Source of the DNA: Epithemia pelagica
Lineage: Eukaryota; Bacillariophyta; Bacillariophyceae; Surirellales; Surirellaceae
Direction: 5' to 3'
Length of the DNA: 64,000 bases
Assembly: GCA_946965045.2 (NCBI GenBank)
Contig: OX337233.1
Span: 3,410,001-3,474,000, forward strand
Below are positions 54,101 to 64,000 of this stretch, in pieces. The notes below the pieces were generated by a model, which saw nothing but the letters and a program-made list of their open reading frames with translations, had not been told where the DNA came from and made no database searches. Numbering within the stretch: the stretch's first letter is position 1; every line of letters begins with the position of its first letter. Both the position numbers and the translations under genes were made by a program.

Positions 54101-55005
54101 CAAACCGAAACCAGACGAGTAGTGTACACAGGCGATTGACAGCAGCACCACACGAGGAGGATGTGGTATCAGTGAATATCGAATTCCATTCCAAAACAAA
54201 TCATGACATGACATTGCCACAGTTTTGTAATCACTTCTTTCGATTACATTACAAACGCTTTTTTCATCATATAGACAGGATGAGTGATGATCCAACAAAT
54301 GAGACTTCAACCACACTGGAATTGTTCGGGAGCACAGAACTTAAGTTCGAAGACCCCAGGATCGGAAATATACGGGCTCATCCGAATTATCAAAGCGAGG
54401 GGCCATGGAGAGATTGGGTGATGGCTAAAGTTCCAAAGAAAAAAAGGAAACCTCTTGACGAGGTATACAACCAACCTCTCGGAGAATTTGATACCATCCT
54501 ATGTCAAACGATATGCTTCATTCAAATACCCATTACTCGAACAGACCACATACAAATACAACCATCACCGGTATGTCAACCTTCAACTTCACCCGAGATG
54601 ACCCATGTCCTTCTCCGAACGACATATGTACGGAGTGCAGCTGATATCGAGAAATCATCCGTTCTCTTTCAAAAATGGCGGAAGCGTTTTGACCTACATC
54701 GAATAGCTGAAATTGTCATGGTTCCACTCCGGAATATTGTTGAGGTTGTTGGTGTAGTGGATGAGAACCCAGAAATGATTCAAGACCGTGATTCTATCCC
54801 AACATATTTCCATTCTTCACTTGAAAAAGATTTGCTCCAAGAAGACAGTCGTAATTTGAGAAACTTTAGTGACAATGTCTGGGCCGTGCGCAACATCAAA
54901 GAATGGGCTTCCGAATTCAATGAAAGTGCCCGTGACAATCTCGAGAAACGCTGTAATGAAATGAAAGAAAGATTGAAACAATCCGTCAGCAATTCGACCT
55001 CATGA
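51148..55005 (+). CDS. CACTA/Plavaka-like DDE transposase (1,285 aa)
   Basis: A basic N-terminus (RRKVKKKSRKR, nuclear signal) is followed by a zinc finger C31xxC34...H46xxxC50. The core has the blocks of the CACTA/Plavaka group: GLVCYMD299KTHATG, VVKGD406GKSQDNLAGRY, HGIFSASSCDVLH557TLKSGI and a late Glu block near 835-845 (LDVESEESNHKE) preceded by KFHNLIHIIQQIQNFG. These would be the DDE metal ligands plus the conserved DxLH motif. Acidic insertions (690-730) and a long C-terminal tail (about 900-1285) are less conserved. No stop or frameshift, so the gene is intact. It would cut and join DNA at terminal inverted repeats; I could not find those ends. The assignment to this superfamily is from motif order and is not specific to a subfamily. 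Confidence 0.8.
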   Translation: MGQRRKVKKKSRKRCSNTSQQEESFISFQVCRFCQSRFDARGISRHETVCELKMNTQRKWPNVGNDNNDCASNMNADPMNIDIMDDETTIPHADPPKAYYVPGDTDNIILRNSKECPVDFPAFLDRDGKQLKLHKQDAALVSLMMLLRKAGCPKYLYNSILAWSSDTYSRCGPGFFLDNHSKRKTFIEKFSTKGFNYPKAKFFPVPMEFTQKQGVVVPESEKSITTAVFDLISQLQRVLQDPDATKKENTILDDDDPYRPYVPNKHIQNIQDGEVFRKTVEKYRDDPDAFVVGLVCYMDKTHATGDGRYTSEPVVMVPSFLTETQMRKARRQIILGTITDMERKSSAAKHILDKGTPCRNYHAQLTKILEGLVSIQKQEGFWMKLRLHGIIKVVRLILPMIVVKGDGKSQDNLAGRYASHHPSVGRLSWCCNIKPRDSRYPWHECSYINAASTYKMCLNALGLNENREKLTEQDVDYQERDNDTFSTLTVPTCFSTSQVSQENSRDGGVNTLVSAAKTQLHDMGQYAVDLCFSKVYLGEGTNSEHGIFSASSCDVLHTLKSGIMRYIMIDFFTYMTKTERAMFDYVYNSILRASRQTVFSYSSKLGYPGTSFSTGISNLSKVTANEWVGIMFASAALCATARGRLIFAKNMAKKWNKVVAEWKKRQAKQISKTTNKTCQADVDQVQETSEPIADNEDDAPPDEEYKRTRLDDDDSVDIDITAETVFDDDPVAYRSIWDVDEREPYIDFLHLFETLLCFNSWIRMDTFWETDPDSQEGQTTASKSLESVRILMDGIRRYAPRLDKKGKLMSNGWMIPKFHNLIHIIQQIQNFGPARLLDVESEESNHKEIVKLNAKTVQKRGKGIFESQLAENIWWMQSLEMLQEATGLEEDHVTFLQEGKSPYEIRRKKGSQNQLPTTSTSNSRGTVIVVSMTREKCLIPIPHTNVHTSGDNQDQSSNEIDKDLLSPLGMSIQVPGMTRKEQDGSNRNQTSSVHRRLTAAPHEEDVVSVNIEFHSKTNHDMTLPQFCNHFFRLHYKRFFHHIDRMSDDPTNETSTTLELFGSTELKFEDPRIGNIRAHPNYQSEGPWRDWVMAKVPKKKRKPLDEVYNQPLGEFDTILCQTICFIQIPITRTDHIQIQPSPVCQPSTSPEMTHVLLRTTYVRSAADIEKSSVLFQKWRKRFDLHRIAEIVMVPLRNIVEVVGVVDENPEMIQDRDSIPTYFHSSLEKDLLQEDSRNLRNFSDNVWAVRNIKEWASEFNESARDNLEKRCNEMKERLKQSVSNSTS

Positions 55006-55201
55006 TCATAATTTGCCTCTATGGGGGGTTGTCACATACCAGCACTTCCCCTCCTAATCTCCCCCCCAACCGTACGCGAGCCGACCAATTCAACTCAGAG
55101 TGTCACACACAAATTGGATGAAATAGTAGATACTTTCCATCGTTTTCCAAAAGTCATCCTCAGTCTTCAGTCAGTTAGGCTATTCTACTCCTCTTCAAAC
55201 A
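55006..55201. other. Short spacer between transposase and cysteine-rich gene
   Basis: A 196-bp spacer in the same orientation as both neighbours. No gene is seen. Confidence 0.5.
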
Positions 55202-56489
55202 ATGATCAACCCATACAAATCGAGGAAGAAAACAGTTCCACCCTTGGTGGTCAAACCAAACTTTCCAGTCACAAAGATACCTCCATCTAATGAAGAAATG
55301 ATGATCAACCCATACGAGCTAGAGGAAATAGGGACTCCCATGGTCAAAACGCACTCTCCAACCCCGAAAACTTGCGACGGTGAACATGACAAGAAGCCAC
55401 CGCCTGCGTCCAAATCAATAATCAAATGTCATCCACTTCCTTCTTCTAAGCTTGACACCAAGGAAGAAGAAGAGAAGAAACTTCCACCAATCAAGCGCCC
55501 ATCGTATCAGTTGATCCCAAACCCATATAAGAAGAAGCTCAAGGTTGCTGATCCATCTACTATTCCAATCTTGCTATTACATGACTCTCCTCCGATGTGT
55601 AAACCAAGAGCAAACCGAGATAAGCTGCATCTCGAAGTTATTCGGTTCACTGAGCTTGTCAATAAAATCTATGGATCCAATGATGTTCCCCCAGAGCCAG
55701 TCTGTCCTTGGTGTTTTGTAACCGACAACCTTTCAACAGATCGTAGACTTACAGGAAAATGTTGGCATCGCTTCGGTAAATCTCTCTCATGTGCCGATTG
55801 TTGTTATGGTTGTGGAGTGCCCATGAACGGATGTGATTCAGGTGGGAATGAACGTTGTTGCACCAAAGCCCTGTATATCCATGATTCGATGAATATCACA
55901 CGCAAAGAATCAGACATAAACAAGGTTCCATTAGTGTGTAAGTCTTGCTTAAGGCCATGCAATTCTTATTCAGAATGCGTCTTCTCGCATGGTTGTTGGA
56001 ACTCTTGCAACAAGTACTTCGTCTGGCGATTCTGTCATATTGCTGGACGGGCGTTGGTGTACTCACAATTGAAGCCCAATTGCAAAGGACCAGGCACGAT
56101 TCCCAAACATGCACAGGATATTATCAAAAACGCAACAGAGTTGATGTACAACGAACTGCGAGATCCGATGGAGTCTTCTCAGTACACATCTCCATTTTGT
56201 CATGTTCTTGACCAAGACTCCTGGTCTAAATGGCTTGTCTCCATGTCTTTTGGTCGAGTCGATTAAACATGCACAGGATATTATCAAAAACGCAACAGAG
56301 TTGATGTACAACGAACTGCGAGATCCGATGGAGTCTTCTCAGTACACATCTCCATTTTGTCATGTTCTTGACCAAGACTCCTGGTCTAAATGGCTTGTCT
56401 CCATGTCTTTTGGTCGATTCTACAATTACATGCCGTTCTTCCGTCATTGTTACACAGCCTTGATGTCTTCATCGAAACCATTGTATTAA
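55202..56489 (+). pseudogene. Cysteine-rich protein B, broken by a 160-bp tandem duplication
   Basis: The frame from ATG 55,202 runs to TAA at 56,264-56,266 (354 aa). The N-terminal half is Pro/Lys-rich with repeated (I/P)NPY-K segments. From residue 160 there are many CxxC pairs (CPWC, CADCC, CCTKA, CKSC, CWNSC), then KYFVWRFC. The last 53 residues are encoded by the first copy of a 160-bp tandem repeat. The second copy (56,265-56,489), read one frame over, restores the natural ending FYNYMPFFRHCYTAL, which matches the end of protein C. So the pre-duplication gene ended with that block. The gene is related to 56,551-57,492. Confidence 0.75.
56105..56414. repeat. 160-bp tandem duplication inside gene B
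   Basis: AAACATGCACAGGATATTAT starts at 56,105 and again at 56,265. The copies are identical up to GGTCGA. The join (GTCGATTAA) supplies the premature stop. The period is not a multiple of three. Confidence 0.9.
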
Positions 56490-56550
56490 ACAAACTCTCG
56501 ACTTCTTCGAAAGGCAAACTGGGAACAGATAACAAGATTTATAATATATG

Positions 56551-57492
56551 TCAATGATCATTACCATCCATATTTCCACGTTCCAACTCCGCCGTCTCAG
56601 CCATTCTTTCGAGATAATTACGGAAGCACCTGACAAAGAGTGGCATGTAGTTGCGAAAACCAGCCGTAGAATGAGGCAACGAAAGCAACCATACTGCCCA
56701 TGTTTTATCAGATGATCGGGCATAATCGTATGGGGCACAATCGTTATCATCACAATAGAAACGGGATCGCAATTCCTCAAGCCAAACGCTGCGGACAATA
56801 GTAAACATTGGCCAGGTGATTTGACGGGGAAAGTTCACACCATCGTAAAATGATGTTATTTGAAAAGTACGCGCCACAATATGGCGTATGAGCATACAGA
56901 ACTGCCACACGAAGTGCTTGTTCTCAGATTCCACACAGACACTGCATGAATCCAAATCTGGTTGTGGAATCCCAAAAGGTATTGAGCGTTTGGGAATTCG
57001 GAAACATTCCCTACACACCTGACAATGAAATGTTGGATGCCTGTGGCGGTGACATAAGTTACAACGCATCAAAAAATTCTGCTGCCAGATAACCGAATAA
57101 TCGAGATATGCCGCACGTGTTACCACTGTAGTATTTCCATGATTGCACTGGTGATGTGGTGTGGGACGACCAAGGATAACACAGTATGGACAGAGTTTCT
57201 CACCTCTAAGCATTTCGTCCACCAACCGTTTGAATTCAGTCTGGATTTCATGACCGACACGCATCTCTTCTCTGAGTTGTTCTATGACTTGTGGTACATC
57301 TTCTTCTTCATTATCGTAATCAAAAAAGATCCTCCCAGCGTCCCTGTAACAAGGCCGATCATTCACTTCCAAGTTCCTGTCGTTGATCGCCTGCATTTCT
57401 CGTCGTCGTCTACGTTCCCGAACATAAAAATCTTCTTCCTCCGATTCATCTCCCGATTCATCCTCCGGTTGGTCCTCCGGATTGTCAGCCAT
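56551..57492 (-). CDS. Cysteine-rich protein C (313 aa), relative of B
   Basis: The ATG at 57,492 is preceded by an open frame that begins with TTG at 57,603 and has no ATG, so I take the internal Met (MADNPEDQPED). A strongly acidic head is followed by a basic RERRRRREMQ stretch. The rest carries paired cysteines and histidines: CPYC, HHQC, CNLCHRHRHPTFHCQVCREC, CSVC. After KHFVWQFC comes a C-terminal block (KTWAVWLLSLPHSTAGFRNY then MPLFVRCFRNYL). The KHFVWQFC and RNYMPLFxRC blocks align with KYFVWRFC and YNYMPFFRHC of protein B. The family is unknown to me; zinc-binding is likely. It converges with B, the stops being about 60 bp apart. Confidence 0.65.
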   Translation of the reverse strand: MADNPEDQPEDESGDESEEEDFYVRERRRRREMQAINDRNLEVNDRPCYRDAGRIFFDYDNEEEDVPQVIEQLREEMRVGHEIQTEFKRLVDEMLRGEKLCPYCVILGRPTPHHQCNHGNTTVVTRAAYLDYSVIWQQNFLMRCNLCHRHRHPTFHCQVCRECFRIPKRSIPFGIPQPDLDSCSVCVESENKHFVWQFCMLIRHIVARTFQITSFYDGVNFPRQITWPMFTIVRSVWLEELRSRFYCDDNDCAPYDYARSSDKTWAVWLLSLPHSTAGFRNYMPLFVRCFRNYLERMAETAELERGNMDGNDH

Positions 57493-57603
57493 TCTGTTTG
57501 CAGTCTCCTTCTCTTCGTTTTGATGTGAATGCAAATACCTGTACTTGTTGCTTCTTCTTTGGATTTTTATGAAACCTCTGCTGTCATATGAACGAGAGTT
57601 CAA

Positions 57604-58083
57604 CTGGAAATAGATCCACGGATAACCGATCGGTCGCGTTTGTGTACAGAAATCGTCACACTATACTATTCACTGTGAGTATTACCACATACTGTGAGGA
57701 TAAGTGTAATCATTCCCAACATGGTCGCGTTTCACTCGCTGGGCTGACCTATCGGTGTGCCTTTGCAAAATTCCATGGACATGGAACAATGACATGCTTC
57801 TAGAACTCGAATGGCTCCAAATTTTCGTAGAGACCATTTGGGTATCATTTGCATGGACAGTAAAGGCTCTGAACTTGTCTATCATCAACCAAAAGACTTG
57901 CAATAGACCCTACCGGTGTGGTGTTGCCGTCGTCCCAAAATTCTATGGACATGGAGCAAAGACATGCTTCTAGAACTCGAATGGCTCCAAATTTTCTAGA
58001 GACCCTTGGGGTATCATAGGCAGTGATTGATGGTAGGTAGTGGTTTGCTGATAGGTGGACATGGTCTTGTATATTAGAAATCT
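57604..58083. repeat. Intergenic region with two direct repeats of about 80 bp
   Basis: The sequence around GACATGCTTCTAGAACTCGA occurs at 57,768-57,850 and 57,936-58,018, about 170 bp apart and about 85 percent alike. It is preceded in both by TA(T/C)CGGTGTG. No gene. Subterminal repeats of a transposon are possible. Confidence 0.6.
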
Positions 58084-61000
58084 CTATTCGTCACTAGATT
58101 TCTGGTCCGACGCCAAGCCTCCAATTTCATGAGAATTGTCATCCTCGTTTTGTGTTACGGTAGCACTCAAAGATCTTGCATTTGTGCTAAAAAACCAACC
58201 AATCGTATGATTTCCCACATTCTTGTCTTTCGGTGGTATGGAGTGTGTATGGACAGATGTTCCATGTCTGATGATTCTCCCGTCCCATGCGATCGCAATG
58301 CCATGGAATAACCGGATACAAAGCCCATGATAAGTCTTGTCCTTATGCTTTATAAGGACATTGGGAAGGACGAAATACCAATCGTTGGTGCTGCCCGGGT
58401 TGGTTTCTGTCCAGATTGTAAAGGACACTGATGCATCATGAATATCATAGTGGCTTGCATTCATCAAATCGCAACTCAAAATGATGGATGATGACACACC
58501 CCTTTCGTTTCCTCCCAATTTGTTTGGGACATCCAAACCGAAGTTTGTTTCCAGGTGTCTGAAAGCCGATAACACACCAGGGAATTTCCTCTCACAGAAT
58601 CGCCGAACACCTCCACAGATTTTTGGCAATATATTCATCATGTTTGGAGATATTTTGAAAAGTTTGTCAGAAAAGAATGTACTTCTGCCACCCGTTTTTG
58701 TGCACACACCAACAGATGTCATGGTCCCCATATCACCATGGTTACACCTTGCATTGGCTGATCTCTCTAGTGTACCGCTCTGCGCGAAGTGACATGACCT
58801 CTTGTGTAACAATGAAAGTAGGTTTTTGTCATTTTGCTGAAGTGTTGTCACTTTGACATGGCTGATGGTTTCGTTTTTACCCGCGTACCCACGTGTCCGA
58901 ACAATGAATGTTGTATCTTCTCCGGTTTCCCTTACATCAAACAGGAGCGGACGGACCGAAGTATCAGGCGGAGGGGACAGGTTTCTATACAATGCTCCAT
59001 GGACGTACTTTCGGCATCCAGTCTTGTTAGCACTGGCTTTATTCAGCAGTGTTTCACGATACCACACTCTAAGAGAATGTTGGTCATTTGGTGTCATTTT
59101 TGGTCTCGACTTTTCACTTGTATAATGATCAGGGGCCCAAAGTGGAGAACCACTTTCGACATCAGACGCTTGGTAGCATTCATGGACAACTCTCTTTGCA
59201 CTTTGTGTCCAATCAATACACCAACACTTGACAACCTTTTTGAGGAATGCCCCACCACTTGGTTGGCCGTCGGAATGTCGTAAGCGCAGCCAGGATATAG
59301 GTAGTGCTACCAAAGATGAAGTGCATTCCGATGTTGCATACCCAGTATTCATTATCATTGCCGAAGTATAAAAAATACCGGCCAAAGGGATGATAACGAT
59401 CACGTCATGGAAAATATGGTCCATACAATCATCACAGTTTTTCTTGGATGTGCGACAATGGAAGATTGTATCGTCAAACGCAGACCACACGGTTTTGGGG
59501 TATTTCCGATGTCCCTTATGTCGTTGACAGCGATTCAGTACACATTCTACTAAGAAGGCACATGGAGACCGGGTTGTTAAGAACTTCGGGTCACATTCTG
59601 TCACATGAAGCTTGTTGTCTTCGAAACAACAATGGCTTGCTGGATCTTCCGTCACCTCACCAACCATGTCTTTCATTTGTTCGTACATGTTAGGTAATTT
59701 TCCCATGATTGTCTGGAGGTCTGTTGGTGTGATGTCGTAGTCTTTCAGAACCTTTGTATAGCAGATGCCGAACATTCTCCGATCATCATTGCTACTGAGA
59801 CAGAGTGATAGTAAGTCGCGTAGTCTTTTTGCTACCTTGTCCATGTCAGGAATTCCAAAAAAACACATTTCTGTATGATCGGATTCATTTGGTTTGGAGA
59901 ATTTTGTCGTCAAATGGCTAGGTTTCTCAGCCTGTCGTCTCATATACTTCTTCATCGTTTCATGTGTTAGTGTCAACTTCGATAGGCCTTCTTGTCGTCG
60001 TTGCTTGTTTGTGGGTAGTCCCCTGGATGAACCAATGGTCTTACATCCTTTTCTTTTCCTTTCCGGTGAAGTATTCTGTTCGTCGGTATCGTCATGATTA
60101 CCGTGTATTGGAGACTCGTGAATCTCCTTCGTACCTCGTTCGTCTTGTATGCGCTGATCCGTTTGTGCTGTCGTGTTGATGCTACTTCCCTTGTTATGGT
60201 CGTTTTTTGTCATTTGGTCATCGTTGTTCTTGCTGCTACCTTTTTGTTTGTCGGTACTATCCTTTCCTTCTTTGGTTTGTGTCGCATCATCTTGGTTGAC
60301 GCTGTCATTGTGACAGCTAGACGGATTATCACTGTCAGGTGTGTTGTTGGCATTCTTAGACCCGTTATCTCCTGAATTTCCGTGTTGTTCGTAAGCAACA
60401 ATCTCTTGCTTGCCACATTCCTTGCCCTTTTGTTTGTCTGTAGAACCGTTGCCATCTCTGCTTTGTATCTCTTCCCCTTGTCCACATTCATCTTGGTGAC
60501 TGGAGGTTGCTTTCTGACCGCTCTGTCTGTTCCGATCATCCCTCTCCTGATTGTCCTTGGAATTCCAACCAAGTTTGGATAGGCCATCCTGCCCTCCACG
60601 ACTCGCTGTAGTGTGATGAATGTCCTTTTCTCCCTCTCTACGAGGTGATTGATTTGGTTGACTATTACCTCTATCAGTTGAGGGACGGTTAGGCTCTCTC
60701 TGACGGGTACGCCTAGAATGATCGTTGTGTCCAGGATGACTGTCTCTAAGTGACAAATGGTGCCTGGAATGTTCGTTGTATCCAGGGAATCTCTCCCAAT
60801 CCATCGGATGTCGATTAGACCATTGATTGTGGCTATCTCTGTATACCGAATGGTGCCTTGTATGTTCTCTGGAATGTTCGTTGTATCCAGAGAATCTCCT
60901 CCAATCCATCGAATGTCGATTAGACAATTGATTTTGATTATCATGTCTTCTTTTTCTATCCCGGTAAGTGTTTTCCATGATTTGATCTCTTCTCCCTCTA

Positions 61001-64000
61001 GACTCGTCTTGGTGGTTATCATGGTATCCATGTTGGTCTTGTCGTTCAATGACTCCTCTTCTAGTTTGTTGGTTATCTTGGTCGAAATGTGAATGACGAG
61101 ACCCATGATAATCTGATGTATTAGATCCTCTCGATCCTGGATGATCATCATTGAATCGATTCTGTCCATGCTGACAATAGACTGGCCTGTCATGTTCAGG
61201 TTGCGAACCCCACTCATTTGTTCTGGGGCTTCGAGCTGTCGACAGGACGTTGTTCTGATTCCGTCCTCCCCATACCCCATGTGGATTCTCTCTCTTGTCC
61301 TTGGTTCTTTCGTTATCATGTTGGGTTTGCTCTGTTCTATGTCTTTCTTCAGGCAGCTCACTCCGGTTACCCCAATTCGCAGGCATTGCAACGGAACGTG
61401 ATAAGTTATTTCCTCCCCATTGCTGGTATTTATGCTTCTCACCCTCTGGTGACTGATAGATTGCTTTGTGTTCAGAAGGATGAGTATATGTTCTTTGAAC
61501 AGAACGTGTCATAGGACAGAAGTACAATAGACTTTGAATATCCTGGCTGCACACCATACATGTGTTGTGGCCCCGCTGCATCCAATCTCCAACACATTCC
61601 CGACAAAATGTATGTCTACAAAGAAACAGTTCGCAATCCACTTTTCTGGTCATACAAATCGAACAAACCTCGGGCTTGTATTTTGTCTCAACTCCTCTTT
61701 GTTCTAGTGTTGACGGCTTGTTACTCACAGGTGATTTTTTTGATGATTCTTCAGGGCGTCCCTCGATCGTAGTTGTAGTGTCTTCGACTGTTTTCCTATG
61801 TCCCTCTTCAGGGAATCCCTCGTTCGTAGTTGTACTTTCTTCCGCTGTTTTCTTGTGTCCCTCTATCTTCTCCGCACCAAACATGTGGATGTTACTCTTG
61901 ATCTTTTGTCCACACTGGGGACACCATACATTATGATACTTGAACCGTATTTGTAAGCAATTTCCGTGAACCAGATGTCCACATGGGATGAGGGTACAGA
62001 CTTCGCTGTCTGTATCTGTTTTCAATGCCCTGTTACAGCATAAACAAGAATCTGGACAATATACAACGGTCGGTAGCAATCGATTTATATCTCTCTTGAA
62101 AAGTTTGGAGTCAAGTAACACCTCCTTGGGTTCTAATCCCACCTTCGGGCACGGTATGAACAATATGTCACCATCCGTAGTCCACGTCTCTGAACACCCA
62201 CCATCAGATAGATCGACGTTCTCCTGGTATTCGTATTTATCGGTACCACGTGAAAACCCCACTTCAACAGGATCGTCGTCGCTGTTGCCATCGAAATTGT
62301 CAGGTCCCAACACCAAAGGAGAAATCGAATTGCCACCAACAGCATGCTCTAGTCCTCTCGAAAATTCATTATTGTACCGTATTTGATTACTCGAAAAACA
62401 ATTGGATATCGTCATACTCTTGTCTATCTGACCTTCTTTCCGACCCGGGTTTGGTCGACTACTCATTATGTTTCCAAGCATTCTGATCACAATAGCTTGT
62501 GGCATAGGCTTTGGAGTATCCTTCTTAGGTTCTGGCATTTTCACAATGCGATATCGCCACTTGTTACATTCCTTGTTTGTATCATGTGTTGTTTCATCTT
62601 CTTCCACTAATGATGGGTCATAACATAGACTGACAGGCGGGGCACCTTTTGACGTATTGACCAGGTCCCATTTCCGTAGTACATGACGCGTCGTTCCTTC
62701 CCAGTATTGGTCTGATCGATTATTTATTGGTTCGTAGATATGAAGTATCTTTTTGTCGATTTCGAAAGCCAATAAAGCTGGGTCGCTGACATTAGTTGCT
62801 GTTGTCAAGGCAATGATCGCCAATATCAGTGTGTTCGGATCCTGTTGTCTCCATGATGACATAGGAATTTTCTTAGGAAATGGGTTCCTGTTTGCTTCAT
62901 CAAATGTTACCTTGTCAACATATACTAGGTTCTGATGGTTGTGATGGACCATCAATTTCAAACAAGTATAGAAAGACTCAATCGGCATGCCCGTCCTTGA
63001 AGTGTTGTAGCAAAGATCTCTCCGACGATGTCTATGTGGGATATGCAAAACACGCGTTGTAGGGTCCTGGTCATTCATCAACCCACTGTAAGACATGCAT
63101 AGTGTGCACCTAAATAATGTCTTGATTTCGACATGCGTGTTGTCCTTCCCCATACTCTTAGCATACTGGGTTGCTAGCTTCATGGCCGACTTGATGTTCT
63201 CGTTGTTTCTGTTAGCTTGTTTTTCCGCGAACTTGTCTAAGTAACCGGCACCAATGTTGTCGATGGATTCATTCGAGTCCCATGAGTCTTTTCTTCTCTT
63301 CTGGTTTACTATAGGATCAAGAACGTGTGGAATTTCAATGAAAGGCGGTGGTACCACACCATCACCTGTCTCCTCATTTCCCTTGTTTATGGAAGCACAA
63401 CGTCTCTAAGACAAAGAGATCAATCATTTTTGAGATTGTCTAATCCTTCTCGATTCTTGGCAAGTCGCTCGAACATCTTACCTCGTTGTCTGCGGTTTTT
63501 TCATTGTCGTCGCTTATAATCTTCCTGACCTCTTCCACACGGTCTGATTTGAGGGCAACTTGGTTCGACGTTGTAATGGAAGTTGGTAGTACTTGTTCCT
63601 TTCTCTCGTCAGTAGGATCATTACCAGCGACGACCTTCTGTCTCTTTTTTGCTGGTGAGTCTGTACTCCGACGTTGCACGGCAATTTCTTTCGATTTCCT
63701 GGCAGACAGTACCTCTTGTTTTTCTATATAATGCAGTAGATCGTAGAACATACCGCCATCGTCTCCGTTTCTTCCATATTGTACCAAAGAATCTCTTTCT
63801 TCAAGGTACATCTTGAACCATGTGTCAGGCATCGTATACAACAGTGCTTTCTCCATTTGGATATTGGAAATCATGTCCATGTTCTCGTCCGATGTCGATT
63901 CTGAGATGAAACGGTGTATGGCCACCATATGTTCGATAACCCATGCGATTTTACCAACAGGTACGAGACGCGGTTTCCTGTAAAGGGAGGAATCATCTAG
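58084..64000 (-). CDS. Giant RING-RING/2OG-Fe(II) oxygenase-like protein (5' end beyond the window)
   Basis: Exon 58,084-63,405 joins an upstream exon 63,482-64,000 across a 76-nt intron with GAG|GTAAG donor and TCTTAG acceptor, phase 0. The frame is open to the window edge, giving at least 1,946 residues. Two RING fingers follow each other: CLCC...CTLIPCGHLVHGNC...CPQC (about 62,050-61,900) and CSIC...CELFLCRHTFCREC...CMVC (about 61,670-61,550). Next is a 500-residue disordered stretch rich in Arg, His, Asn and Gln. A cysteine-rich part (60,000-58,850) leads to a C-terminal domain with HYD (near 58,450), WYFVLPNV and a distal His in GRIIRHGTSV (near 58,266). That spacing fits a double-stranded beta-helix oxygenase. 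RING domains suggest ubiquitin ligase activity. The oxygenase call is by motif only. The N-terminal 570 residues are unassigned. Confidence 0.62.

Overview
The window looks like a repeat-rich piece of a nuclear genome from a diatom, probably a pennate one. The case rests on five things: a copia polyprotein of the diatom CoDi type, a gypsy polyprotein with a fused gag-pol, a LINE with a C-terminal RNase H domain, short GT-AG introns of 76-122 nt, and fragments of a receptor-type class III nucleotidyl cyclase. The species is not determined. Most coding capacity belongs to mobile elements. Only a few genes look like host genes, and those are duplicated and decaying.

Region 1-38,189 is a tandem array of a unit of about 9.8 kb. 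Unit U1 is cut by the left window edge. U2 spans 16,857-26,656 and U3 starts at 26,657. A unit carries, in order, a LURP-one/tubby-like gene, a kelch pseudogene, a second 5'-truncated kelch gene, the 5' end of a receptor cyclase, a 120-bp hairpin, and a cassette bounded by inverted arms of about 390 bp. The cassette holds a Crinkler-type gene (PD-(D/E)xK nuclease fold plus protein kinase) and an orphan cyclase catalytic exon. A gypsy element sits at the same nucleotide in the cassettes of U1 (350-6059) and U3 (33,909-38,189), while U2 has the clean empty site. An 8.2-kb LINE (8,632-16,856) was inserted at the U1/U2 boundary with a 17-bp target duplication.

Region 38,190-48,082 is a degenerate copia element nested in the U3 gypsy copy. 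It has an extra ORF ahead of gag, a hAT transposase remnant between gag and pol, and two in-frame stops in pol.

Region 48,083-64,000 is a different gene cluster. It contains a three-exon gene of unknown function (48,591-50,586, minus), a divergently transcribed 1,285-aa CACTA/Plavaka-like transposase (51,148-55,005), two related cysteine-rich proteins in convergent orientation (one broken by a 160-bp tandem duplication), and a very large minus-strand gene running off the right edge. That last gene has two RING fingers and a C-terminal domain resembling a 2-oxoglutarate/Fe(II) dioxygenase. This cluster may be one giant multi-gene DNA transposon whose ends could not be found. It and the inverted-arm nuclease-kinase cassette are the two most unusual things here.
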